30,622 nt of DNA from Pigoraptor vietnamica. Lineage: Eukaryota > Opisthokonta > Filasterea. Made by a program: the position numbers and the translations under genes. Under the pieces are notes generated by a model, which was given only the letters and a program-made list of their open reading frames with translations, was not told where the DNA came from and made no database searches. The stretch covers positions 1 to 30,622 of the forward strand of contig CALSCQ010001474.1 of NCBI GenBank assembly GCA_943704525.1, read 5' to 3'. Positions 11,384 through 19,863 of the stretch are shown here, piece by piece. Every line of letters starts with the position of its first letter. The first letter of the stretch is position 1.

Positions 11384-12045
11384 CTGTGTCGATGAATGCG
11401 ATAATGAACTGGCATAACCCTGTTTGTCATCGCAGTGGGCCTTGCGAACGGGCAGGTTGTTGGCGTCGACCGCCGCTTTGTCGATCCCCGGCGACCCCCC
11501 AGCCAGCCGACCGCGGAAGAGGCCGAGGAGGGCGTCGTTATGTACCAGCCGGAGATCCCCCTGCCGCCCCAGTGGTGCCTCAACTACAACAAGGCGGTGC
11601 GTGTTCCTCGTGACCCTATGCATGCGTGTCGTGCGTGTGTGTGCGTGAGTGTTTGTGTGCATGTGTGTGTGTGTGGGTGTGGGTGTGGGTGTGTGTGGGT
11701 GTGTGTGTGTGGGTGTGCGCGTGCGTGCGCGCATGCGTGCCTGCGGTGTGGCTATCCATACCCTGATCGTGCTTCGTAGCTGGTTGACACCCATTCCCCA
11801 CACTGCAGGTGTCGCACGCGCGTGGCATCGCGACCGCGCCCTCCGGCCTCGAGTCCACGTGCCTCGTATTCGCGTACGGAATGGATCTCTTCTACACGCG
11901 CGTCACTCCCTCCAAGCCCTTCGATGTCCTCAACGACGACTTCAACTTCCCTCTGCTTCTCCTCACTGTGGCGGGCCTCTCGATCGGATGGGTTGTCACC
12001 GCACACATGGCAAAGGCGAAGCAGGTCCGCCGCCAGTGGAAGTGA
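7342..12045 (+). CDS. EMC1: ER membrane protein complex subunit 1 (EMC1)
   Basis: Twelve exons: 7342-7436, 7718-7830, 7964-8029, 8140-8401, 8546-8701, 8865-9159, 9296-10111, 10262-10379, 10481-10898, 11099-11229, 11436-11596, 11809-12045; 955 residues, close to the usual length (human about 993). EMC1 is the large lumenal beta-propeller subunit of the ER membrane complex, which inserts tail-anchored and multi-pass proteins. Residues 1-21 are a signal peptide (MDLRTALVVAFVLATLAPSEA), followed directly by the family motif LYEDQAGLFDW; VATESNAIAALDALSGDVVWRH gives the first propeller blades in two pieces; GRVLGDRSVLYK and NGQVVGVDRRFVDPRRP are typical EMC1_C signatures; the end has APSGLESTCLVFAYGMD, RVTPSKPFDVLNDDFN and one transmembrane helix at about 918-940 with a short basic cytosolic tail. 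All exon phases agree. Intron 2 carries a 40-bp tandem duplication; introns 1, 10 and 11 carry long TG repeats. It is convergent with CYB5D1 and divergent from the kinase gene. Confidence 0.97.
7505..7547 (+). repeat. (TG)n microsatellite in EMC1 intron 1
   Basis: An almost pure GT run with one C interruption, about 70 bases inside the intron 7437-7717, downstream of its GTGCGT donor. On the sense strand the transcript has UG repeats. Confidence 0.95.
7852..7931 (+). repeat. Perfect 40-bp tandem duplication in EMC1 intron 2
   Basis: Positions 7852-7891 are repeated exactly at 7892-7931. The unit starts TTATTGTTTC and ends GTGGCCGACA. It fills most of the 133-nt intron 7831-7963, so the ancestral intron would have been 93 nt, near the short end of the introns here. 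Confidence 0.97.
11325..11382 (+). repeat. (TG)29 microsatellite in EMC1 intron 10
   Basis: An uninterrupted TG run of about 58 bases within the intron 11230-11435. UG-rich in the transcript sense. Confidence 0.95.
11633..11740 (+). repeat. TG/GGGTGT/GCGC mixed repeat in EMC1 intron 11
   Basis: Imperfect repeat within the intron 11597-11808: TG runs, several GGGTGT units (about 11672-11715) and an alternating GC/GT purine-pyrimidine stretch to about 11740. Confidence 0.85.
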
Positions 12046-12447
12046 GCCAAACGACGCGGGCGTTCGTGTGGCGTGCGCGGGTTTGGTGTGTGCGTGCGTT
12101 CGTTTGTGCGCGTCTGTGTGTTGTGTGTGCGTGTGTGCCCCTTTTCAAGTCTCGCGGCGTAGCGTTCTTGGCGTTGGCGTGCAAACTTTGAAGAAAGAAT
12201 ACAGTTTGCATAACCAAACAATGCGCGTGTGGGTCATATCAAGTGTATTTGTGAGCTTGAGTGCGATAGCCGTGTGTGCCGTATGTGTGTGTGCACAGCG
12301 GACCAGGCCGCAATGCTTTGAGTTATGTGCAGACGCAGAGTTGCGGTGAAACGGGCGAACGCAGCGCAATCCGACAGCTATAAACAGCGCAAAAAAAGAG
12401 ATCTCTCTTCCTAATTTTTTTTTTTTCCTTTGACAACAGCGGCCGGC
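12046..12447. other. Convergent 3' spacer between EMC1 and CYB5D1
   Basis: About 400 bases between two stop codons. It holds TG-rich sequence to about 12140, an A7 run at 12391-12397 followed by the palindrome AGAGATCTCT, and a T12 run at 12415-12426 next to the CYB5D1 3' end, so that transcript would read poly-A there. No gene seen. Confidence 0.6.
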
Positions 12448-13762
12448 TCAATCGACGGTGAGATCGTCGTTGAAGTAGACGTGGATGGCGGGAAGGAACT
12501 CGTCCTCGTCCATCGCGAGGCGGGAAAACTCATCGCCCTCGTCGTAAATGCCGTTCATCTCGAGCGTACCCTGCATGTCGAGCGCCTTGCCCATGTACTT
12601 CCACGTGTAACTCGCCGCGTGGCTGTTGTACTTGAGATAACGCCGCTGGATCTCCTCGATCGTCTCCTCTGTGCACACCTGAGGAGCGAACAAGGCATCA
12701 ACACACTGCATTTTGCTTATAATTGTGGCAGAGTATATGTGTGTGCCAGAGGTGCAACGGAGTTTGTGTATATGCGTCCGTGTGCGTATGTGGCGTAGGA
12801 GGCTGGCTGTGGTGTTTTGTGTGTGTGTGTTTTGCGTGCGTGTGTGTGTGTGTGTGTGTCTGCGTTTCTGTGTGTCTGTGTGTCTGTGTGTGTACGCGTG
12901 CGTACTCTGCATACATAAGCGCGCTCTACTCAAAAACACTTGTCCGCACAGCCACGTTGCATCGTCACGCACACAGTCTCCCACGTTGCTCCACGCACCT
13001 CCACAATCTGCTCCTGCGACGTCAGCGTGTTGATGACGCGCACCTTGCGTGTTCGTCGCGAGAGAAACCCGATGCACAGCTTCTCCTTTCGCCACCACGG
13101 CTTTTCGTTGCTGACCACCCAGTCGGACCGCGGGTGCTTGGGAGGCACGTCAATAAAGCGGCCGTAGGGTGTGTAGGGGATGCGCTGACCGCTCTCCGAG
13201 TCGATGCACGTCTTGACCTGAGCAAGCAGGCACGTGCACGTGTCAGTTCGACGATGCGTCGTTGGAGAGGGGATAAGGAGTTTGCAGGTATGACACTGAC
13301 TATTCAACTGTGTAGCAAACTAACGAAGACTAGAGTACGAGCATGCTACTGCGCGCTGCGATGGACACCCACGTCGCCCGTCTTTGGGTCAAACCAGTGC
13401 GAAATGTCCTTTCCCGCGAACATGACAATCGGCTTGAGCAGGATGCTCCCTGCGCACGCACACGGGTTGAAGAAGTGTGAGTGACACTGCGCTGTTCACA
13501 GAACATCGAGCAAAAAGTAGTGTGTGGCTTTTGTCGGTCTTGAAGTGCGTTATGCGCACATTGAGTAAACAGAACACACACACACACGCGCACGCATCTT
13601 TTTATGCGGCCGATGCGCACCTTGATTCTCCTCGCACAGCGACGTGAGATCGTACACCCTCCCTAGGAACGACACCCAGCAGTCCGTCGGCGTCGAGTGC
13701 ATTTCCACTTCGGACGGGGTGAAGTAGCGCGGGCGCGCGAGGTCGTCCTCGGCGTTCGGCAT
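12448..13762 (-). CDS. CYB5D1: Cytochrome b5 domain-containing protein 1, ciliary (CYB5D1-like)
   Basis: Four exons, 13762-13621, 13449-13373, 13217-12999 and 12678-12448, with matching phases; 222 residues against 228 in human. CYB5D1 is a cytochrome-b5-fold protein linked to motile cilia and the axoneme, so it implies a flagellated organism. Recognisable blocks in order: [13 protein letters not shown] and [15 protein letters not shown] near the N-terminus; SILLKPIV, then [12 protein letters not shown], whose His is the likely heme ligand; [40 protein letters not shown]; and the C-terminal [15 protein letters not shown] with the closing YFNDDL. The classical HPGG heme motif of soluble b5 is replaced, as in the family. 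The start is the Met before [13 protein letters not shown]; the open frame upstream is low-complexity repeat and looks like leader. Intron 3 (12679-12998) holds an AC-type repeat in the sense strand. It is divergent from the PQ-loop gene, with an X-box-like site about 245 bases upstream of the ATG. Confidence 0.93.
12820..12895 (-). repeat. TG/AC microsatellite in CYB5D1 intron 3
   Basis: Plus-strand TG runs with TTTGCG and TCTG interruptions. Because the gene is on the minus strand, the transcript carries the CA version, unlike the UG seen in most other introns here. Confidence 0.9.
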
Positions 13763-14006
13763 GATGCCCTTACTGTGGTCGCCCTTCTGAGACTGTGTGT
13801 GTGTGTGTGTGTGTCCTCCTCTCAGCACGGCGTAGTGCTCTCCCCGCACTTTCTCCGCCCCTCACTGTGCGCCGTAATGTGCTTGCTCTCCCCGCACTCT
13901 TTCTCCTTCTCTCTCTATAAGGTCTCCCCCCCGATATAGGAGAAAAGAGATGAAGTTGCACTGTGTGAGAGAGTGTGTGTGTGTTCCACTTTGCGGACTA
14001 TAGGCG

Positions 14007-14032
14007 ATTGCCATGGAAACATTTGTCACGTG
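14007..14032. promoter_or_regulatory. RFX X-box-like site plus CACGTG E-box
   Basis: ATTGCCATGGAAAC at 14007-14020 fits the relaxed ciliary X-box pattern (RYYNYY, 1-3 bases, RRNRAC) fully and the strict GTNRCC/RGYAAC form with two mismatches. CACGTG follows at 14027-14032. It lies about 245 bases upstream of the CYB5D1 ATG. RFX factors drive ciliary genes through such boxes in animals; whether this organism has RFX is not known from the window. Confidence 0.5.
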
Positions 14033-14126
14033 ATATGTCTATTGTCGTCATATAGGCGTCATTTGCGCATGGCACACGTGAATCAATTGAGATGCCCCGG
14101 ATGAACCCATTTATTGGGTCAATCAC

Positions 14127-14192
14127 GCACACACACACACACATACACACACACACACACTCACACACACACTCACACACACACTCACACAG
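14127..14192. repeat. AC microsatellite with TCACACACAC units
   Basis: Plus-strand AC repeats, the right part organised as ten-base TCACACACAC units, in the CYB5D1/PQ-loop spacer. Confidence 0.9.
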
Positions 14193-14421
14193 ACGACACT
14201 TTGCCGCTATTTTTCAGACACAGAGCAACGATCGCACACTCCTCCTACATTTCTTCCTCCTTTACACACCTCACCATTGTTGATTGTGCTTTTGTGTGTG
14301 TGTGTGTGTGTGGAGCGGCGCTTGGGGCAGCGGGCGGTTTTGGGCTGTTGGCGCGCTTCGGTCGCCTCAAGCCGTTCATCGCTGCGTTGAGAAGGAGATC
14401 GGGTGTTGCGAACACATAGCC

Positions 14422-16547
14422 ATGGATACGCTGGTGAGTGCCTGGGATTGCCTTGGGTGCACAGCACAAGGCCTTGTCGCACTCCTTTTTTTTTTCTTTT
14501 CTACATTATGAGCTGACGGTGTGTTTTTGTTCGCGCAGTATGCGTCGGCCCTCGCGGGCAACGGGACCACAGAGGATTGGTGTCCCTCGAATTTGCTGTG
14601 GATGGACAAGTACTTTGGACAGTGCTGCACGAGCTACGCGAACGTCGTCGGCTTTTTTATTGGCCTGTCGTCGATCGGCTTTTGGCTCGTGGCGCAGGGA
14701 CCGTGAGTGTCTGCGTGGCGTGTTATCGTGCGTGTGTTGGGCGCTGCTGGGCGGTGCGTGATTGTTTGGTTCGCTTTCTTTTATGCCGCACTCCCTCTGC
14801 GACCGAGTACTAAATTGTCTCACTATGGCTTTTCGCGCAGCCAAATCTACATGAACTTCAAGAACGGCAATGTCGAGTCGCTTGCCTTTCTCTTCTTGCT
14901 TCAGTGGCTTCTGGGCGACATTACGAACCTTGTCGGCGCACTTCTCACGCACCAGCTGCCCACGCAGGTGCGTCTGCACGCGTACACACGCGCTGTTATC
15001 TTACGCCATTTGCGCACGCACACGCCCGCACGCGCACATGCACATAGGTTTTTTCCTTTGGTATGCTCAGTTTTTCTTTCCTTTGGTACGCTTGAGTCGA
15101 TGGGCAGCTGTCTATGACATGAGGACTGAAGGTCTCTCTAGTGTGGTGTGGGTTGCGTGACGGCTCTGACGTTTGTGCTGCCTGCAGATCTACACGGCCG
15201 TGTACTTCTGCTCGATCGACGCCGTAATGGTGACGCAATACATCTACTACCAATACAAGAACCGCAACTTGCGATATCGCGCCATCAACGACGATGACTC
15301 GAACGCCAGCGAGAAAGGTGGGAGTGGACGGTTGTTGGCATTTTGTGTGCTTATGAGTGTATGCGTCGATGAACGCGCGTTGAGGCTGTCTCCTGACACG
15401 TCTTTCAACTAGCAGAGCACGGCAGCTCGCGATCTGTCGCCGGAAAGCGCGCCCTCCACGCCGTCCTCCTTCTCGGCATCTCGGCCGTTTCGTTTGCGGG
15501 CGTCACATTCAGCTCACTTGAGGCTGAGCCCGCCGTGCACGTCGGTCGCCGCCTCCTCTCCGAGTCGACATTCAAAGTGAGTCGCAGGGAAACTTGTTGC
15601 GCATGGAAGCCACTGCATGTGCGGCCACTCTCGCGCTTCACTCTCTGAGAAGTGCGTGCGTGTGTGCGTGCGCGCAGTGAGACTGTGTGAGGGCGTTGTG
15701 TTTGTGTGATGAATCTTTTTATCTAAATCCAGCTCGTCGATGTGAAGGGCCACCTAAAATACCAACACGGCCTGACTTGAGAAAAACTTAGATCCTGACC
15801 ACATGCCCCTCCCACGCAACGCGCGTGCTTTTTCTTCGATTTGCAATGGCAGCGACTGACGCACCTTGTGTCTATCGTCCTCTTTCTCTCCCTCTCTCTG
15901 GTGTGCAGAAAACGTCGAACCTGGTCGGCTACATTCTCGGCTGCATTTCAGCCACGCTTTACCTCTGCTCGCGGGTGCCGCAGATTATCAAGAATGTGAG
16001 ATTTGCCGTCATCCTGTTGCAGTTTGTGTGTATACGCGTGCGTGTGCGTGTGAGTGTGTGCGTGTGTTTGTGGTCGCTGTGACTTCGCTGATCCGTGCTT
16101 ACACTTTCTCTTCCTCTCCCGCAGTTCCAGCGCAAGTCGACCGAGGGTCTTGCGCTCACCATGTTCTTCATGGCGGTGCTTGGCAACACGACGTACGCCG
16201 TGTCCGTCTTCCTCTGCCCCTGCGGCGGCCTCACGGGGTCGTACATTGTCGACAAGCTCCCGTGGCTTGTGGGAAGCATGGGAACGCTGTGCTTCGACTT
16301 TACGGTGCGTGTGTTGTCTTTCTGCGCGTGTGTGTATATGTCCTCAACGTCTGAAAAGGGCTTGTTGCTGAGTGTTTTTTTTTTCGTGCTCGTCTGACAA
16401 CCAACTGCTTTCGGCCGTTTGCAGATTTTCACGCAGTTTTGGATGTATCGCAAGAACAAGTCCAGCGACGGCGAGGGCGACCACCTCCTCGCATACGACC
16501 ACAACCAGCCCGAGATGGCGCAGGACAAGTCGTACGGCGCCCTCTAG
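14422..16547 (+). CDS. PQ-loop transporter, SLC66A1/Ypq1 (lysosomal cationic amino acid exporter) type
   Basis: Eight exons: 14422-14433, 14539-14702, 14841-14967, 15188-15317, 15416-15576, 15909-15995, 16125-16304, 16425-16547; 327 residues, phases consistent. PQ-loop proteins have seven helices with two triple-helix bundles, each carrying a Pro-Gln pair. Here they are P57-Q58 in QGPQIYMNFKNGN and P222-Q223 in SRVPQIIKNFQRKSTEGLAL. The first loop is followed by LLQWLLGDITNLVGALLT, characteristic of the SLC66A1/Ypq1 branch, which exports lysine and arginine from lysosomes or vacuoles. A short extracytosolic N-terminus contains the sequon NGT. The middle loop (about residues 105-140, rich in Asp, Ser and Arg) separates the bundles. 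The C-terminal tail has an acidic dileucine-type signal, EGDHLL, fitting lysosomal sorting. Exon 1 codes only MDTL. Substrate is inferred from family, not shown. Intron 5 (15577-15908) contains a possible alternative last exon. Confidence 0.92.
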
Positions 16548-17184
16548 AGAAACGCCGCGTTGACTTCTGCCTCTCCCCCTGTTGCCTCGACACCGTTTCG
16601 TGGCATTCGTTTGTCGTTTATTCGGCAAACGCTCGTTTTTCTCTCTCCGTTTTTGCTATCCTGAACTTCGCCCGCGCGGGCGTGGGCTGCGCTCGGGTGT
16701 CGTTTGAGAAGCCGCCATGAGGCGATGCGTCACGTGACGTTTTGGCGCGTTGCGTGTCGCAAAAAAACTAGTCTTTCTCGTCTGCATTCACAAGTGACCA
16801 CAACCTGTTAACAAACATAACAAACAGATCTGTTACAGTCTGATATATTACGAAGCTCGCGGTGTGTTTGTCGGGACGCAGCAGCGTGCCGTCGTGAAAT
16901 AGGGCGTCGCGCAATGGCAGAGACAGACGCGCGAGAGACAACGCAAAACGAATTGGTACGATTGCCCCGAAAGAGGCAGCGGACGACGGGGTGGCGGCCA
17001 AGCGCACACAGACGTTGTGCAGCACCGGCACGAGCCAAGAAAGACGACGAAAGTAGTCGTATCGATACGTGTGCCGTGGTTGTCCGCAAGACAGCCCTTC
17101 GGTGTGGCGATGTCCTGACTGTCGGAAGTGTACCGCTGTCGATTGTTTCGATACGTCGCACATAAGCGACGAGGGCTCATAGGG
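16548..17184. other. Convergent 3' spacer, no gene seen
   Basis: About 640 bases between the PQ-loop stop and the LRR stop. It includes GTCACGTGAC at about 16732-16741 (an E-box palindrome). Minus-strand open frames at 16768-17163 have no domain character and overlap the 3' flank of the LRR gene. I see no other feature. Confidence 0.5.
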
Positions 17185-18814
17185 TCAAGAGACGACGCAC
17201 GATCCGCGCGACGGACCGTCGGGGTCGACGTCGGTGGGAATGGGCGCGAGATCGTCGTCAGTGCGGGGCATGCCGTCCAGGATTTCCAGCCACGGCGCCT
17301 CGCGGAAGATTCTGCGAGGGTGCAAATTGAGGGAGAGTGAGTGGGATGCTCACATAAAAGGCGAGACTAGCACGCTGTCGACACAACCTCGCCCACGTGC
17401 AACACGGCAGAAGTAGCATGTCCAGCACGCAACCGCAGTTATTTTGCGCACCTTTGCCGGTAAGCAAACTCAAACTCGATCGGGTTTCCGCGCACGTTGA
17501 GCACGCGCAAGTGTTTGAACGAGCGCAGACCATCAAACGACGATATGTTGTTGAAGGAGAGATCGGCGACTCGCAGCAATGGCGCGTTCGGAAGACACTG
17601 TTGCACACGAACACACAGACGGCATATCAGTCGCGTGTTGTGCGCATGACTCAAACAGCATTCTACTTTAGATGGCGCGGTCCACTTAACAGGACAGCCT
17701 TGTTGATACGACACGGCACGCACATTGATGCAGACAGAGCGCACACGCATACACGCACACGCGCAGGCAGGTGCTATGGCAGTTGACGACATTCACGAAC
17801 GGGACAAGAGGAGCACGCGCGCACCTTGAACGATGAGAATGCGTTCTTCATGGCGTGCAGTTCCTCGCAGTTGGGCAGGCGCACCGAAGACACGTCCGTG
17901 AGCATGTTGTCGGCAATGTGGAGGCGCTTCACGCGCAGCATTCGCCGCAAAATTCGCATGAAATTCCGCAGTTGATACGCGTCCCCGAGCTCCTGGTAGC
18001 TCAGGTTCACGTCCTGCGTGCGTGGAGAGACGTCAGTGTCACGTGCAACAATGTAATGGTGACAAGATCGTGCATTCGCATAGGGGACGCAAAGAGACGT
18101 CGGATCAGCCTAAATCATAGACGCGTGTCCATCGAACTCCACTGAGACACAAAGAGAGGTACTAATCTAAGTGACTCGCACATTCCACTCCAGTACAGCC
18201 ATGCGTGCGTCCGCAACTGGCGGAAAGCGTACCTCGGCCTCGTCCCACGCTTCCAGTTTCAAGCGGTGATTCACCGTTTCGGTCGCCTGTCGCCGTCGCC
18301 CGAGTTTGGCGTCCGGCGCAAACACCTCTTCTGGCGGTGCAATGTACGCACTGTCCTCGCGGGGTGGGGCTGGACAAGAGCACAGAGGAGAGAGGGCGGA
18401 TGTCAGCGCGCGCCAGTTACAGTCGATGCGCCAGTTACAAATGTGCCACCAACTGTTGTTCGTGTGAGGCAGCAGCACACCCACCCAGCCGCACCCGTGG
18501 ACTGTGCAGTTTGCTGCCGGTCACTTCGACATCGTGCAGGTCGTTCCAGTTCGTGTAGCGGTAACGCGTGGCAGCATTTCCTTTGGGGATCTAACGCATG
18601 CACAGACGAGCCATTGAGTGCGGTTGCGGGTGGACCGAATCCGTTACAAAGAAGTACAACCCACACTGCGACGGTGATCATCGCGGCACATGCCACGGAG
18701 ACCCACCGTGTCCACGGGACCCTCCCCTTCTGCGCGAGGCTGCGTTGCGCGACCGGTCGACACTAGCGGCGGCGGGTCGTCCATCGCGTCGTCCGCCTCT
18801 GTTCGCGGCGGCAT
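17185..18814 (-). CDS. Leucine-rich repeat protein of unknown function
   Basis: Six exons reconstructed from frame and phase: 18814-18707, 18590-18485, 18369-18233, 18013-17825, 17597-17452, 17311-17185; 270 residues. The N-terminal 36 residues are acidic and proline-rich. Next come TRYRYTNWNDLHDVEV and a basic linker, then KLEAWDEAEDVNLSYQELGD leading into the repeats (about 105-240), with LRR cores VKRLHIADNMLTDVSSV, CEELHAMKNAFSSF, RVADLSFNNISSFDGL and RVLNVRGNPI. The cap YRQRIFREAPWLEILDGMPR resembles LRRcap motifs of U2A'/SDS22-type proteins. No signal peptide or membrane helix. I do not recognise the family; small LRR proteins of this build are frequent in axonemes, and the gene is divergent from a coiled-coil gene across a spacer with an X-box-like site, so a ciliary role is a reasonable guess only. 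Exons 1-2 are less certain than the rest: the join uses a TTAG acceptor. Confidence 0.78.
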
Positions 18815-19863
18815 TCAAGGGCCGTGTTGCCCGGAGGGCCGCTGCGAGTCCAACCCTCGTCGCATCTCGTTCACGATCGGGTCGTACACACCATCACGCT
18901 GTTGCGCCAGGGCGCCCGATAGACGATTCTCGAGCCCTGTCGAGTCACAAGCCCACGATCTGAAGCAGGCCGTATCAATCTTGCAGGCTATTGGGCGTCC
19001 ACACAGCAATATAGCAGTGCCGAGAGCCTGTTCTAAGCACGCAGTTGCTTGTACGTGGATGCCAGTATAGATTTTGTGGTGGTGTGTGTGTGTGTGCTGT
19101 GCCAGCCTATGCGCTTGCATGCACACAGCTTCGTCTTACTTGGCGACAATTTCTCGGCACTCTTAATTTGGTTAGAAGCACAATTATTGCACTTTTCAAG
19201 GTCTCTGTTCAGTATAAGTTAGTCAGCAAGTGACACACGGGACTCACAAATTGAGAGTGTTGCCGATTTTCGCAAAAGAACGCCCAGTTTGAGTTTGGGT
19301 GTTCTTCCATTTTGGGATGGATCAAGTGGAGCGCGGGCGCCATGGAAACACATGTGTCACGTGCCCGACGCAGAGGGTCAAATCCGGGGTGGGAGGAGGC
19401 AGCTCCAATAGTCGTTATACGACGGGCTGTATATTCATCCGGGGTGGGGATTTTCTGTTTGGTTACCCAGGACAACTGGTCACGTGCCAGCGAGTGTCAT
19501 GGAATGTGAAGCGTAAAGTGGCTTTAGCGCACTTCTTTTCCGTTTGTTTGAGCACTGTCGTCCTCTACGCTGAGTGTTTGGGGTCTAAGAGTCGCGACCT
19601 GTGTGTGCGACGAGCGCTTGTGCGGTGTGTCATGCGGTGTTTCGTGCCTGCGCGTGGTTAATCGCCTGCATTGAGCGGACGGCGGCGCGAGAATGAGTGC
19701 CGCCGCGGTCCGAAACGACGGGCGGTGAGTGCACTCTCATAGCTAACGTGTGTACTGCGAGAACTGTTAGCCGTTATTGTAAGAATCTGTAGACGATCGG
19801 GTCGATGCGTGGACATACGTGAGTGTCTGACGCGAAACGTGATATGGCCGCAGACCGTCTTCC
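18815..19863. promoter_or_regulatory. Divergent promoter region LRR gene / coiled-coil gene
   Basis: 1.05 kb without a recognisable gene. Contains a short TG run at 19078-19097, the composite X-box/E-box at 19336-19363, and a second CACGTG at about 19481-19486. Short open frames on both strands show no domain character. Confidence 0.55.
19336..19363. promoter_or_regulatory. Second X-box-like site plus CACGTG E-box
   Basis: GGCGCCATGGAAAC at 19336-19349, then CACGTG at 19358-19363. It shares GCCATGGAAACA and TGTCACGTG with the site at 14007-14032, with two bases more between them. It matches the relaxed X-box with one mismatch. It lies about 520 bases from each of the two flanking start codons. 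Confidence 0.45.

Larger units (their letters stand above)
13763..14421. promoter_or_regulatory. Divergent promoter region CYB5D1 / PQ-loop gene
   Basis: 659 bases between two start codons. It contains a TG run (13793-13814), a 20-base-class direct repeat (13837-13856 and 13885-13906, GCTCTCCCCGCACT then TTTCTCC), the X-box-like site with CACGTG at 14007-14032, an AC/TCACAC repeat (about 14127-14192) and a TG run (about 14295-14312). No further gene seen. Confidence 0.6.

Noticed and set aside
16768-17163. Minus-strand open frame of about 130 residues downstream of the LRR gene
   Set aside because: Overlapping frames of similar length exist in the same place with no recognisable motif; best seen as 3' flank.
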